A stretch of 64,000 nucleotides of DNA from Magnetococcales bacterium (GTDB taxonomy: Bacteria > Pseudomonadota > Magnetococcia > Magnetococcales > JADFWU01). Shown here one piece after another: positions 36,101 through 43,426 of the stretch. A program made the translations under genes and the position numbers. The number at the start of each line of letters is the position of its first letter. Positions within the stretch are counted from its first letter, which is position 1. The notes under the pieces were generated by a model that worked only from the letters and a program-made list of their open reading frames with translations, searched no databases and had not been told where the DNA came from. Where the stretch lies: contig JADFWU010000002.1 of NCBI GenBank assembly GCA_015234045.1, forward strand, positions 77,251-141,250. Reading direction: 5' to 3'.

Positions 36101-37428
36101 TTATTGAACAACAGACAGACAGTCAATTTGGTTCACCGGATACGCCTTTGCTACTTTCGGTGCGAAGTGGTGCGCTGATCTCCATGCCCGGCATGATGCA
36201 GACGGTTCACAATGTGGGTATTACGCCTGAAATCGTTTTAAACCTTGAAAAGACTTCGGGCTTTTTTGCATGGGATAACTATCGGCGCTTTATCCAATCC
36301 TGGAGCATGTCTTTTGGTGTAGAGCGCTCAGTATTCAATAATCTGATGCGTAGTGCTAAAAGTCATCACGGTATTGCCAAGAAAAAGGAGTTTACGCCCG
36401 GTCAGATGCGTAATCTCGCCTATGCCTATCTGGATGCCGCAGCAGATCAGGGAGTTGTTATCCCAATAGATCCTTGGGAACAGTTGACCTATGCCATCTT
36501 ACGCGTACTTCAATCCTGGCAGACGCCTAAAGCACGAGAGTACAGGCGTTTGTTGGGTATCTCCAATGAGTGGGGAACCGCCGTGGTCATACAGAATATG
36601 GTCTATGGCAATATCGGAGAGCATACCGGTTCTGGTGTGTTGTTTACTGCACATCCGCATCGAAAGCTGAATCGTGTGGTGCTGTGGGGAGATTACACCA
36701 CATGTAGTCAGGGTGAAGATATCGTTGGTGGGCTGGTGGCGACTCGGCCTATATCACGGGAACAGTGTCAATATACTGGTCGCGATCCTGATATGTCATT
36801 GGAGGTCTGTTTTCCTCAGATCTTTAAGCGGTTATTGACCATATCCCGTGATTTGGTCTATGAAAAACATTGGAATCCTCAGGAGATCGAATTTACCTTT
36901 GATGGTCCTGAACATGACAATCTTTTTCTGTTGCAAACCCGAGATATGGTTACGGTTAAGACACGCCACGCCATCATTCAGGCGTTCAAGAATAGCCAAG
37001 CGCTGGAGAGTGTCCGATTGGCTCGAGGATTGGGTGTCAGTGGTGGTGCTTTGTGTGGACGTGTTGTTTTCAACCAGAAACAGATTGATTCGCTGAAAAG
37101 CAAGGACCCGGATGTGCCGCTTATTTTGGTGCGATACGATACCGTTCCCGATGATATTCGCCATATTTCCCGAACTTTGGGACTGTTGACTGCACGAGGT
37201 GGTCAAACTTCTCATGCTGCGGTCGTGGCGGCTCGGCTGGAAAAGACCTGTGTGGTTGGGTGTGAACGGCTGACTATTCATCGTGATAAGACAAGTTGCG
37301 ATATCAGTGGTACGACTTTTAAAATGGGAGACTATATCAGTATTGATGGACTAAGTGGTATGATTTATAAAGGAAAACATGAAATAGTATCCAGTTTCTC
37401 AACGGCAGGTGGCTCAACGGATGTATAA
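33148..37428 (+). CDS. giant PPDK-like protein lacking the PEP-binding barrel
   Basis: A 1426-residue cytoplasmic protein. Residues 1-920 are a long helical region with no recognised family. Residues 930-1300 form a pyruvate-phosphate-dikinase-type ATP-grasp domain: NKGFQLSELVNHGCPVPPGF, LLLSVRSGALISMPGMMQTV near 1001, and IEFTFDGPEHDNLFLLQTRD. Residues 1310-1420 are the swivelling phosphohistidine domain with catalytic His in ARGGQTSHAAVVAAR near 1356. The protein ends there, so the PEP/pyruvate TIM barrel of PPDK or PpsA is missing and no separate gene for it is adjacent. It may phosphorylate another acceptor through its histidine. The GTG at 33148 has a weak GGATGAG site; a TTG at 33163 is an alternative. 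gap follows 151 bp downstream. Confidence 0.85.
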   Translation: MSQDRLSRNSPISDALLANLRETAVDKITIDPRQELLREMVGHSAGVLKSLDTLLLELNHPFRNWRMILPELRVFMVKNVRRFLNHEKAPQAMPLMVEPFFLALDEVKDDRLAYNALEGLCIFLDRVMSVVKDHAPLIPVWNGILSQFNGLSDQYLFLLAQSYTPLKNSLVSLIKQATSASPDEVLTVLDPVTVRSLSVRMYMITYRYWLDQTDPASFSPEIHLDSLARISHPALEQYRRDLNRLEGMASTSGFLEPKAAFVHLFDLFSLPSFLDIIRNYRDTAQQLGQCLAKEDSLENGARRMAIRRLRFMFHILEVEGLLLIHEETLREVNRSLVHLVKLRQSQGDLVAFFDRTFCFLNANVERYPQTTLQCIEVLGTEVFKHQNSYLIEAFLEQAVRFGFQYSYVKGVGSDWQPILNPAHLYNIRVWLNLIVQHPWWYSTLLSALIINMRLTGTCIRDTDLFQKEITKLLNSTIQPVFNLVKQFTRQLPVYYNEIGAEGALRDVSTELDELHRRKDSLIHFLRKQCHVESTNLTVHLVKAVFQFWRKKDRTGLGPFIPEALLEDVHAHGEYFDDVHTIIKALHDEGAFQQEEELYNWDLKEAKERINAFSNTSSTERRRVYLLLRLYQLLNHKYNLGHHGLRVMLEEAAQAGVQDAERLIPLLTDDKNTRFERLDLLLSVLEALKEVILSAEKFPAVEEIFQKRHIAVGIPSVYGRYNERKFDSLSLSFRLENLARIELEKLSSKIPEKFITRGVFFRVVKYLQFFLRALALDGVSSRKLTNQLDTLKRALDLNQFSFHQYLDIFKGFSDGVKDVVYTYYTSHHRDNLAAIVPHIPKDALINKYQMLRDSDTAATLERISEAFIRDMMSETFGLQAFDNFITHVGWALAEQERELTPAALNELMTYDPVRLFCNIHRPYRLSANLISLGNKGFQLSELVNHGCPVPPGFVLTTEYYRCRKLIRSYLPAQNDYIKQLKQHVKLIEQQTDSQFGSPDTPLLLSVRSGALISMPGMMQTVHNVGITPEIVLNLEKTSGFFAWDNYRRFIQSWSMSFGVERSVFNNLMRSAKSHHGIAKKKEFTPGQMRNLAYAYLDAAADQGVVIPIDPWEQLTYAILRVLQSWQTPKAREYRRLLGISNEWGTAVVIQNMVYGNIGEHTGSGVLFTAHPHRKLNRVVLWGDYTTCSQGEDIVGGLVATRPISREQCQYTGRDPDMSLEVCFPQIFKRLLTISRDLVYEKHWNPQEIEFTFDGPEHDNLFLLQTRDMVTVKTRHAIIQAFKNSQALESVRLARGLGVSGGALCGRVVFNQKQIDSLKSKDPDVPLILVRYDTVPDDIRHISRTLGLLTARGGQTSHAAVVAARLEKTCVVGCERLTIHRDKTSCDISGTTFKMGDYISIDGLSGMIYKGKHEIVSSFSTAGGSTDV

Positions 37429-37579
37429 GATTTTTCACTCAACGCACCATTTTCTGGAGGTTGGGTTAAGAAGTGTGTAGAATGGCATTTTTCCTTCAAA
37501 GAGCCTTGTTTTGAATTCCTGAATTCCGGAATTTTAACGTGGCTCCCAATCAGGCTATCAATCTAGAGGAATGCGACAG

Positions 37580-38806
37580 ATGAAGCTTGGCATTAACGGC
37601 ATGGGGCGTATCGGGAAACTGTCTCTTTGGCACCATGTGGCCCGCAAACATTTTTCTGAAATCGTCGTCAATGTTGGTCGTGAGGTGGGGTGTAGCCTCA
37701 GTGATTTGGCACAAGTCCTGGAGAAAGATACCAGCTATGGCCGGTTGAGTAACTTTATCAATGGCTACAAAGGCGGTCAGGTAATCGAAAACCTGGACGA
37801 AGCTGCTGGCTCCATGACGGTTAACGGAATTCCCGTTACTTTCCTACGTCAAAATCGCAATCCCAAGGATATTGGTTGGCGCGATCAGAACGTGCGGTTG
37901 GTGGTGGATACCACAGGTGTGTTTTCTGATCCCACTGTGAGTGGTGATGACCAACGTGGCTCTCTGCGTGGTCACCTTGAAGCGGGTGCCGAGAAGGTTG
38001 TACTTTCCGCACCTTTCAAGATCAAGGATCAGGGGCGTTCCATGCCTGAAGATGCTGTGACAACTGTCATGGGCATCAATGAGACCGATTATGATGCGGG
38101 TCGCCATTCGGTGATCTCTGGTGCATCCTGTACCACAACCTGTTTGGCACACATGATCAAGCCATTGCTTGATTACTATGGTGTCGAGCGGATTCTTTCT
38201 GCCTCCATGGTGACGGTACATGCTGCCACGGGTAGCCAGAAGGTTTTGGATGCTGTGCCCAAGACTGGCTCAAAAGATCTGCGTAAGAATCGATCCATTC
38301 TCAACAATATCATCCTTACCACAACCGGTGCGGCCAAAGCGCTGAGATTGGTGATTCCTGAAATGGGTGAAATCGGATTTATGGCTGAGTCGGTGCGTGT
38401 GCCGACCTCTACCGGTTCGCTGACCATTCTGACTCTCAATCTTCAATCCAACGATCCCGATGATCCAATTAACCGGGAGAATATCAACCGTCTCTATCGT
38501 GAAGCCGCTGCGGGTGAGGCCAAAGGATTGCTGGAATTCACCGAGAAGCAGAATGTTTCTTCAGACATCATCGGATTCCCAAGTGCTGCGACCATCATTG
38601 AAGGTACAGAAACGCATACCCGTACCGCTTTTACCCGCTTGAATCTGAGTAAAATGCCGGGGATGCCTGATGGTGTGGACCTTTCCAATGTCAAGGTGCC
38701 GGTCACTCAGGCTGTGATCTATGGTTGGTATGATAATGAATTGGGTAGCTATACCAATATGCTGGCCGACCTGATGGTAGAAAATATCGCTAAAAAAATG
38801 CTGTGA
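37580..38806 (+). CDS. gap: glyceraldehyde-3-phosphate dehydrogenase, long divergent type
   Basis: A 408-residue GAPDH oxidising glyceraldehyde 3-phosphate with NAD(P)+ and phosphate in glycolysis or gluconeogenesis. The Rossmann motif is GINGMGRIGKLSL, catalytic Cys184 lies in ISGASCTTTCLAHM, and the active-site His follows in TVHAATGSQKVLD. It is about 70 residues longer than common GapA, with extra segments around 35-70 and 115-155. The consensus SCTTNCLAP reads SCTTTCLAH, so it belongs to a divergent branch. The first ATG (37571) directly abuts AGAGGA; the ATG at 37580, 9 nt from it, fits better. A strong terminator follows. pgi and a PPDK-like gene are nearby, consistent with central carbon metabolism. 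Confidence 0.92.
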   Translation: MKLGINGMGRIGKLSLWHHVARKHFSEIVVNVGREVGCSLSDLAQVLEKDTSYGRLSNFINGYKGGQVIENLDEAAGSMTVNGIPVTFLRQNRNPKDIGWRDQNVRLVVDTTGVFSDPTVSGDDQRGSLRGHLEAGAEKVVLSAPFKIKDQGRSMPEDAVTTVMGINETDYDAGRHSVISGASCTTTCLAHMIKPLLDYYGVERILSASMVTVHAATGSQKVLDAVPKTGSKDLRKNRSILNNIILTTTGAAKALRLVIPEMGEIGFMAESVRVPTSTGSLTILTLNLQSNDPDDPINRENINRLYREAAAGEAKGLLEFTEKQNVSSDIIGFPSAATIIEGTETHTRTAFTRLNLSKMPGMPDGVDLSNVKVPVTQAVIYGWYDNELGSYTNMLADLMVENIAKKML

Positions 38807-38833
38807 TCTTTAGATCATTCATTTGTAGGATAT

Positions 38834-38877
38834 GAAAAATTGCGCTGTTCATCCTGGTATGAGCAGCGCAATTTTTC
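38834..38877 (+). terminator. strong intrinsic terminator after gap
   Basis: GAAAAATTGCGCTG at 38834 pairs perfectly with CAGCGCAATTTTTC ending at 38877; with further pairing and one G-T pair the stem reaches 19 bp around a 6-nt loop. The A-run before and T-run after make it usable in both directions. It separates gap from the epimerase gene. Confidence 0.92.
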
Positions 38878-38922
38878 ATTTAGGATTGAATGGGAATAAG
38901 TTGGGCCTTCAAGGAAAGTGCC

Positions 38923-39936
38923 ATGAGAATTTTGGTTACAGGTGCAGCGGGTTTTATTGGTTTTCATCTCTCTAAGGCGCTTTTGGAGCGTGGCGATACC
39001 GTTGTTGGGATTGATAATTTAAATGATTACTACGATGTTCAGATAAAAAAAGATCGGCTTGCCATTCTTGAAGCGTTTGATCAATTTGAATTTAAATTGA
39101 TGGATATGGCTGATCGACCAGCCATGGAAGAATTGTTTAAAAAAGGGCGCTTTAAACGGGTGGTTAATTTAGCTGCTCAGGCGGGTGTTCGGTACTCAAT
39201 TGAAAATCCACATGCCTATGTGGATAGTAATGTGGTTGGATTTGTTAATCTACTGGAAGGGTGTCGTCATACCGGTGTTCAACATCTGGTGTTTGCTTCC
39301 TCAAGCTCGATTTATGGCGCCAGTACCAAAGTACCTTATTCGGTTGCTGATCGGGTCGATCATCCGGTTTCTATCTATGCAGCCAGTAAAAAATCCAATG
39401 AATTGATGGCACATTCCTATGCACATCTATTTGATTTGGCAGTAACGGGCATTCGTTATTTTACCGTCTATGGTCCTTGGGGCCGTCCTGACATGGCGTT
39501 CTTCAAGTTTACCAATAAAATTCTTAAAGACGAACCGATTGATGTTTACAATTATGGGCGTCATCGTCGGGATTTTACCTATATTGATGATGTCATTGAA
39601 GGCACGGTTCGAGTGCTGGATCGGGTTGCTTGCGGCGATACAGAGTGGTCCAGTGATGATCCTAATCCACAAAGCAGTTATGCGCCGTATCGGATCTATA
39701 ATTTGGGTAACAACTCAACAGTTGAGTTGATGGACTATATTAAGACATTGGAAGAACTGCTTGGAAAAGAAGCAAAAAAGAATATGCGTCCGTTGCAACC
39801 TGGTGACGTTATTGAAACATATGCGGATGTAGAGAGCTTGGTGAATGAAATTGGTTTTCAACCCAAGACCACTACGCGAGAAGGGTTGTCTCGGTTTGTG
39901 GATTGGTATCGAGACTATTACGATATGAAAGCGTAA
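38923..39936 (+). CDS. NAD-dependent nucleotide-sugar epimerase, UDP-glucuronate 4-epimerase type
   Basis: A 337-residue extended short-chain dehydrogenase. The NAD site is VTGAAGFIGFHLSKALL; the catalytic pair is Y154-xxx-K158 in SIYAASKKS with Ser upstream in FASSSSIYG. GPWGRPDMAFFKFT, DFTYIDDVIEGTVRVLD and the C-terminal GFQPKTTTREGLSRFVDWY match the UDP-glucuronate 4-epimerase (LpsL/Cap1J) group. It supplies UDP-galacturonate for lipopolysaccharide or capsule, by family knowledge. ATG 38923 has AAGGAAAG 6 nt upstream; a longer frame from 38890 has none and would begin near the terminator. Own terminator follows. The next gene on the other strand is a carbamoyltransferase, which fits a surface-polysaccharide theme. 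Confidence 0.92.
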   Translation: MRILVTGAAGFIGFHLSKALLERGDTVVGIDNLNDYYDVQIKKDRLAILEAFDQFEFKLMDMADRPAMEELFKKGRFKRVVNLAAQAGVRYSIENPHAYVDSNVVGFVNLLEGCRHTGVQHLVFASSSSIYGASTKVPYSVADRVDHPVSIYAASKKSNELMAHSYAHLFDLAVTGIRYFTVYGPWGRPDMAFFKFTNKILKDEPIDVYNYGRHRRDFTYIDDVIEGTVRVLDRVACGDTEWSSDDPNPQSSYAPYRIYNLGNNSTVELMDYIKTLEELLGKEAKKNMRPLQPGDVIETYADVESLVNEIGFQPKTTTREGLSRFVDWYRDYYDMKA

Positions 39937-39941
39937 GATCC

Positions 39942-39977
39942 AATTCTGATCCTGTTCCTAAAGACAGGATCAGAATT
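39942..39977 (+). terminator. intrinsic terminator after the epimerase gene
   Basis: AATTCTGATCCTGT at 39942 pairs perfectly with ACAGGATCAGAATT ending at 39977 around an 8-nt loop; a short CTTT follows on the plus strand. Because the next gene is convergent, it may also end the carbamoyltransferase transcript. Confidence 0.8.
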
Positions 39978-39991
39978 CTTTGAGAATCTCA

Positions 39992-41830
39992 TCAATCCAG
40001 ATCAAATTCGTTTTTATAATCTTTGCTCAAAGCCGGATCTTGATCTTCCTTGCGTAGAAAACAGTTTCCCACTGCCAGGGCTTCCATGCCTGTTCCCATA
40101 AAGCAGTGAAATGCATCCTCCGGCGTACAGACAATGGGTTCACCGCGTACATTAAAGCTGGTATTGACGACCGTCCCACAACCGGTTTTCTTCATAAAAG
40201 CCGAAATGATCGCATGATATTTGGGATTGGTCTCTTTGTGAACCGTCTGGATTCGTGCAGAATGGTCCACATGGGTCACCGCCGGGATGTCTGAGCGTGG
40301 AATGTTGAGTTTGGCAATTCCAAACAGTTTTTGTTCTTCTTCACTCATTTGCCGGCGTTTATCAGGTTGTACATCATCCACCAGAAGCATATAGGGGCTG
40401 TCATCATCCAGATTGAACCAGGTATTTACCTCTTCTCTGATAACCGATGGCGCAAAGGGTCTGAACGATTCCCTAAATTTCACTTTTAAATTGAGGACGG
40501 TTTGCATGGTTGGCGAACGGGGATCTCCCAGGATGGAGCGCCCACCCAAAGCACGCGGACCAAACTCCATACGACCCTGAAACCAGCCCACCGCTTTTTC
40601 ATCCACCAGTGCTTGTGCGCTGTTTTCCATGAGTGCTGCATCATCCAGCACCTCATAACGAGCACCGATTGCGCTTAAACGCTTCTCAATATCCGCTTGT
40701 TCAAAAGAGGGACCGAGATAGGCACCTTGCATGGCATCCATTTTAGAGGGGTCTACGGTACGTGGTTGGCCCTTATGCCAGTGATACACCGCCATTGCTG
40801 CTCCGAGGGCACCGCCCGCATCGCCGGAGGCGGGTTGTATCCAAACCCGTTTGAAATGACCATCACGCAAAATCTTTCCATTGGCCACACAGTTCAATGC
40901 GACACCGCCTGCCAGACAGAGATTTTCCATACCTGTCTCTTTGGCCAATGAACGGGTCATTTGTAGCACAACATCTTCCACCACTTTCTGGATGGAGGCT
41001 GCAAGATCCATTTCCCGCTGGGTGATCTCTTGTTCAGGTGTACGTGGTGGACCACCAAATAGTGCATTAAAGCGCTTATTGGTCATGGTCAATCCAGTAC
41101 AGTAGTCAAAATAGTCCATATTGAGCCTGAAAGAGCCATCCGGCTTGAGGTCAATCAGGTTATCCATAATGGTTTTGACATATTTTGGCGTACCATAAGG
41201 TGCCAAGCCCATCACCTTGTATTCACCGGAATTGACACGAAAGCCCGTGTAATAGGTAAATGCGGAGTAGAGCAGGCCCAATGAGTGCGGAAAATGGATT
41301 TCACGAACCAATTTCAGTTCATTGCCACGACCGATACTCAGAGAGGTCGTGGCCCATTCACCAACGCCATCCATGGTCAGCACTGCCGCTTCTTCGAAAG
41401 GAGACGGATAAAAAGCGCTGGCCGCATGAGATTGATGGTGCTCGGTGAACAAGAGTTTGTTGGGTGCGTCAAAAGTGCTGTCAATTTTTAGCAGGGACTT
41501 TTGAATCATCCATTTTTGAAACAGCTTCTCTTTGATCCAGACCAAGGCCGCCATGCGAAAGGAGCTGAACCCACGTGGTGCAAAGGCGAGGTAGGTCTCC
41601 ATGAGCCGTTCGAATTTCAAAAACGGTTTGTCATAGAAAACCACATAATCAAGTGCGCCAAGGGAGATGCCTGCCTCTGTCAGACAGTAATTGATCGCCT
41701 TTTCAGGAAAATCTGGATCATGTTTTTTACGTGTGAACCGCTCTTCCTGAGCAGCAGCTATGATGACACCATCTTCAATCAAAGCAGCAGCACTATCATG
41801 ATAATAGGCAGAGATCCCGAGGATACGCAT
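39992..41830 (-). CDS. carbamoyltransferase, NodU/CmcH family
   Basis: A 612-residue O-carbamoyltransferase. The N-terminal Kae1-like domain has ILGISAYYHDSAAALIEDG, EERFTRKKHD, HHQSHAASAFYPSPF and LTMDGVGEW; the C-terminal YrdC-like domain shows ALGGRSILGDPR, SFRPFAPSV and NTSFNVRGEPIVCTPEDA. The family makes carbamoyl-adenylate from carbamoyl phosphate and ATP and transfers the carbamoyl group to a hydroxyl, often on a sugar or antibiotic. It is third in sxtJ, DUF5989, carbamoyltransferase, a recurrent trio. Upstream TCATG overlap with the DUF5989 stop is close (12 bp). The acceptor is unknown; the adjacent epimerase suggests a surface glycan. Confidence 0.94.
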   Translation of the reverse strand: MRILGISAYYHDSAAALIEDGVIIAAAQEERFTRKKHDPDFPEKAINYCLTEAGISLGALDYVVFYDKPFLKFERLMETYLAFAPRGFSSFRMAALVWIKEKLFQKWMIQKSLLKIDSTFDAPNKLLFTEHHQSHAASAFYPSPFEEAAVLTMDGVGEWATTSLSIGRGNELKLVREIHFPHSLGLLYSAFTYYTGFRVNSGEYKVMGLAPYGTPKYVKTIMDNLIDLKPDGSFRLNMDYFDYCTGLTMTNKRFNALFGGPPRTPEQEITQREMDLAASIQKVVEDVVLQMTRSLAKETGMENLCLAGGVALNCVANGKILRDGHFKRVWIQPASGDAGGALGAAMAVYHWHKGQPRTVDPSKMDAMQGAYLGPSFEQADIEKRLSAIGARYEVLDDAALMENSAQALVDEKAVGWFQGRMEFGPRALGGRSILGDPRSPTMQTVLNLKVKFRESFRPFAPSVIREEVNTWFNLDDDSPYMLLVDDVQPDKRRQMSEEEQKLFGIAKLNIPRSDIPAVTHVDHSARIQTVHKETNPKYHAIISAFMKKTGCGTVVNTSFNVRGEPIVCTPEDAFHCFMGTGMEALAVGNCFLRKEDQDPALSKDYKNEFDLD

Positions 41831-41842
41831 GATCGGACCTCT

Positions 41843-41992
41843 CTAAAACAACGTATAGATAAAAGGAGCCACTGCCGAACCTTGGGCAAAAATTAAAATA
41901 CCGCCTAACAGGATCATCATCAGCAGAATAGGTAGCAGCCAGAACTTTTTTCGAACTCTTAGAAAAAGCCATAATTCGGCAAAAAAAGACAT
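41843..41992 (-). CDS. DUF5989 family small membrane protein
   Basis: A 49-residue protein, short enough to be missed by length cut-offs. It begins MSFFAELWLFLRVRKKFW and has one membrane helix (LLPILLMMILLGGILIFAQG). That pattern matches the DUF5989 family, which typically sits between an sxtJ-like gene and a carbamoyltransferase gene, as here. GGAG lies 7 nt before the ATG. Its function is unknown; a scaffold for the enzyme at the membrane is possible, by context only. Frame and stop (TAG, 41845-41843) were read by hand. Confidence 0.88.
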   Translation of the reverse strand: MSFFAELWLFLRVRKKFWLLPILLMMILLGGILIFAQGSAVAPFIYTLF

Positions 41993-42015
41993 GATCAACT
42001 CCAGGATTCAGTCAC

Positions 42016-42414
42016 TTAAAATTGGTGTTTCATGGATTCCGGGGCAGGGCCCGGATCATCACGCACGATCCAGTAGCTGTTGTCGCGGGATGTATAGCGC
42101 AGTTTTAATGGGTCTTTGCCAAAAAGGCGCATCACCAAGGCCATGGGTGTGATTAGTACGAAGAATAGTATGCCCAGAATCAAGGGTGTGGTGATTTTAT
42201 TCAGAATTAAACCAAAACGGAACCAGAGTTGATTCAATGGTTGAAGGAGTGCAGGCAGTAACAGGCTCATGCCCAAGAAAACGCCAGCAGTGATCAGGGC
42301 CCACAATCGAGGCGATTCGCCATTGAGAAGAGGCCATAACCCTATGATTAAGAAGAAAACGGTAAAGACCAGCCCAAAACTTCGCGGCGATCCAGCTTGA
42401 ATATCATCATCCAT
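42016..42414 (-). CDS. SxtJ family membrane protein
   Basis: A 132-residue integral membrane protein with three to four helices (FGLVFTVFFLIIGLWPLL, ALITAGVFLGMSLLL, ITTPLILGILFFVLITPMAL) and the soluble end FGKDPLKLRY..SRDNSYWI. The LxRxPxxDSYW-like tail is typical of SxtJ proteins, named from saxitoxin clusters and widely linked to carbamoyltransferases. It is first in the three-gene unit. Biochemical role is not known. Confidence 0.88.
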   Translation of the reverse strand: MDDDIQAGSPRSFGLVFTVFFLIIGLWPLLNGESPRLWALITAGVFLGMSLLLPALLQPLNQLWFRFGLILNKITTPLILGILFFVLITPMALVMRLFGKDPLKLRYTSRDNSYWIVRDDPGPAPESMKHQF

Positions 42415-42508
42415 CGAACACGACCCGACTTATGCAAGAGGTTTGAGGAATCCGACAAGGGTATAGCCAAGGGATGAAAATTTCAATAAAAGCCTTCACT
42501 CTTCTATG

Positions 42509-43165
42509 CTAATAATCTCCAGCAGGTGGTAGAACAGTCAATCCAAATATCTGCCAAAGCTGCATGCCGCCACGATAGTAGAGAATATGATCAACTGGGT
42601 AGCCCAAATCAATCAGTCCAAGGATAGCGGTTGGTGATTGTCCGCACCATGGTCCATTGCACCAAAGTACCAATGTCTTAACTGCCGTAAAGTCCCAGGA
42701 CTCGTCACTATTCTGGATTGCGCCAAATTGGGTTAAGGCATCATGAATGGTGAGCTCCATTGCGCCTAAAGAGGAGTCAATATCTGTATAGGGTACATTG
42801 ATAGAACCAGGGATTGTGCCGCGCATATACCAGTCAGGTGTACGTGCATCTACAAGTAGGCCGGTGCCATCTGCCAACTGAGTGCGCATAAACTCAATCA
42901 ACTCAACTTCTCCAATGGTCTTGACACCAGGGGCGATAACCATTGGTTGAGCACAGAATGGCGGACAGCGGCGTGATGTTTTGGCAAAATCGGAAGCTAT
43001 GGTCGCGTTGGGATCTTGGTTTCGGGAAATTGACACCGAAATATTACCGTGTTTGACCTTAAAATCTGCAAGGCCCGGCTCAATATTAACCACACCTGAA
43101 ATGCCTGTTGTCGAAAACAACAGTAAAACAATGGAAAATGAAACGATAATCCTAAAGCGCCCCAT
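42509..43165 (-). CDS. exported rhodanese-domain protein
   Basis: A 218-residue protein with an N-terminal signal peptide (hydrophobic 8-22) and a C-terminal rhodanese-like domain (about 90-215): GLLVDARTPDWYMRGTIPGS, then active loop WCNGPWCGQSP, then YRGGMQLWQIFGL. The active-site loop has Cys in CNGPWCGQ, so sulfur transfer is possible, though the loop differs from classic CRxGxR. It probably works in the periplasm. Residues 30-85 are unassigned and contain one CPPFC motif. It stands between sxtJ and pgi. Confidence 0.82.
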   Translation of the reverse strand: MGRFRIIVSFSIVLLLFSTTGISGVVNIEPGLADFKVKHGNISVSISRNQDPNATIASDFAKTSRRCPPFCAQPMVIAPGVKTIGEVELIEFMRTQLADGTGLLVDARTPDWYMRGTIPGSINVPYTDIDSSLGAMELTIHDALTQFGAIQNSDESWDFTAVKTLVLWCNGPWCGQSPTAILGLIDLGYPVDHILYYRGGMQLWQIFGLTVLPPAGDY

Positions 43166-43372
43166 TGTGCTTGCCCTCCAGTAAAGATGCTGAAAGAAGA
43201 GTGGTCTGGCATATTATTTTTGATGCCTTGACCAAAGTATCTGCTCTCCCCCACATCAAATTTAACACAATAGACTCTAAATTGCCTACTAACTTTTTGA
43301 AAAACAAGTGTTTATCAACATTGTGAAGGTGTGGAAAAGCAAATTATAAACACAATATTTGTGTGTTTTTTA

Positions 43373-43384
43373 GTGACATGTCAC
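43373..43384. promoter_or_regulatory. perfect 12-bp palindrome upstream of the rhodanese gene
   Basis: GTGACATGTCAC is a perfect palindrome, about 210 bp before the rhodanese start. A second dyad, ACACAA-tat-TTGTGT, lies about 20 bp away near 43350. Both could be operators of a dimeric regulator; no binding protein can be named. Confidence 0.3.
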
Positions 43385-43426
43385 GAATAGGGTATGTGAG
43401 AATATCCTTCAATAGTGGCAATTATT

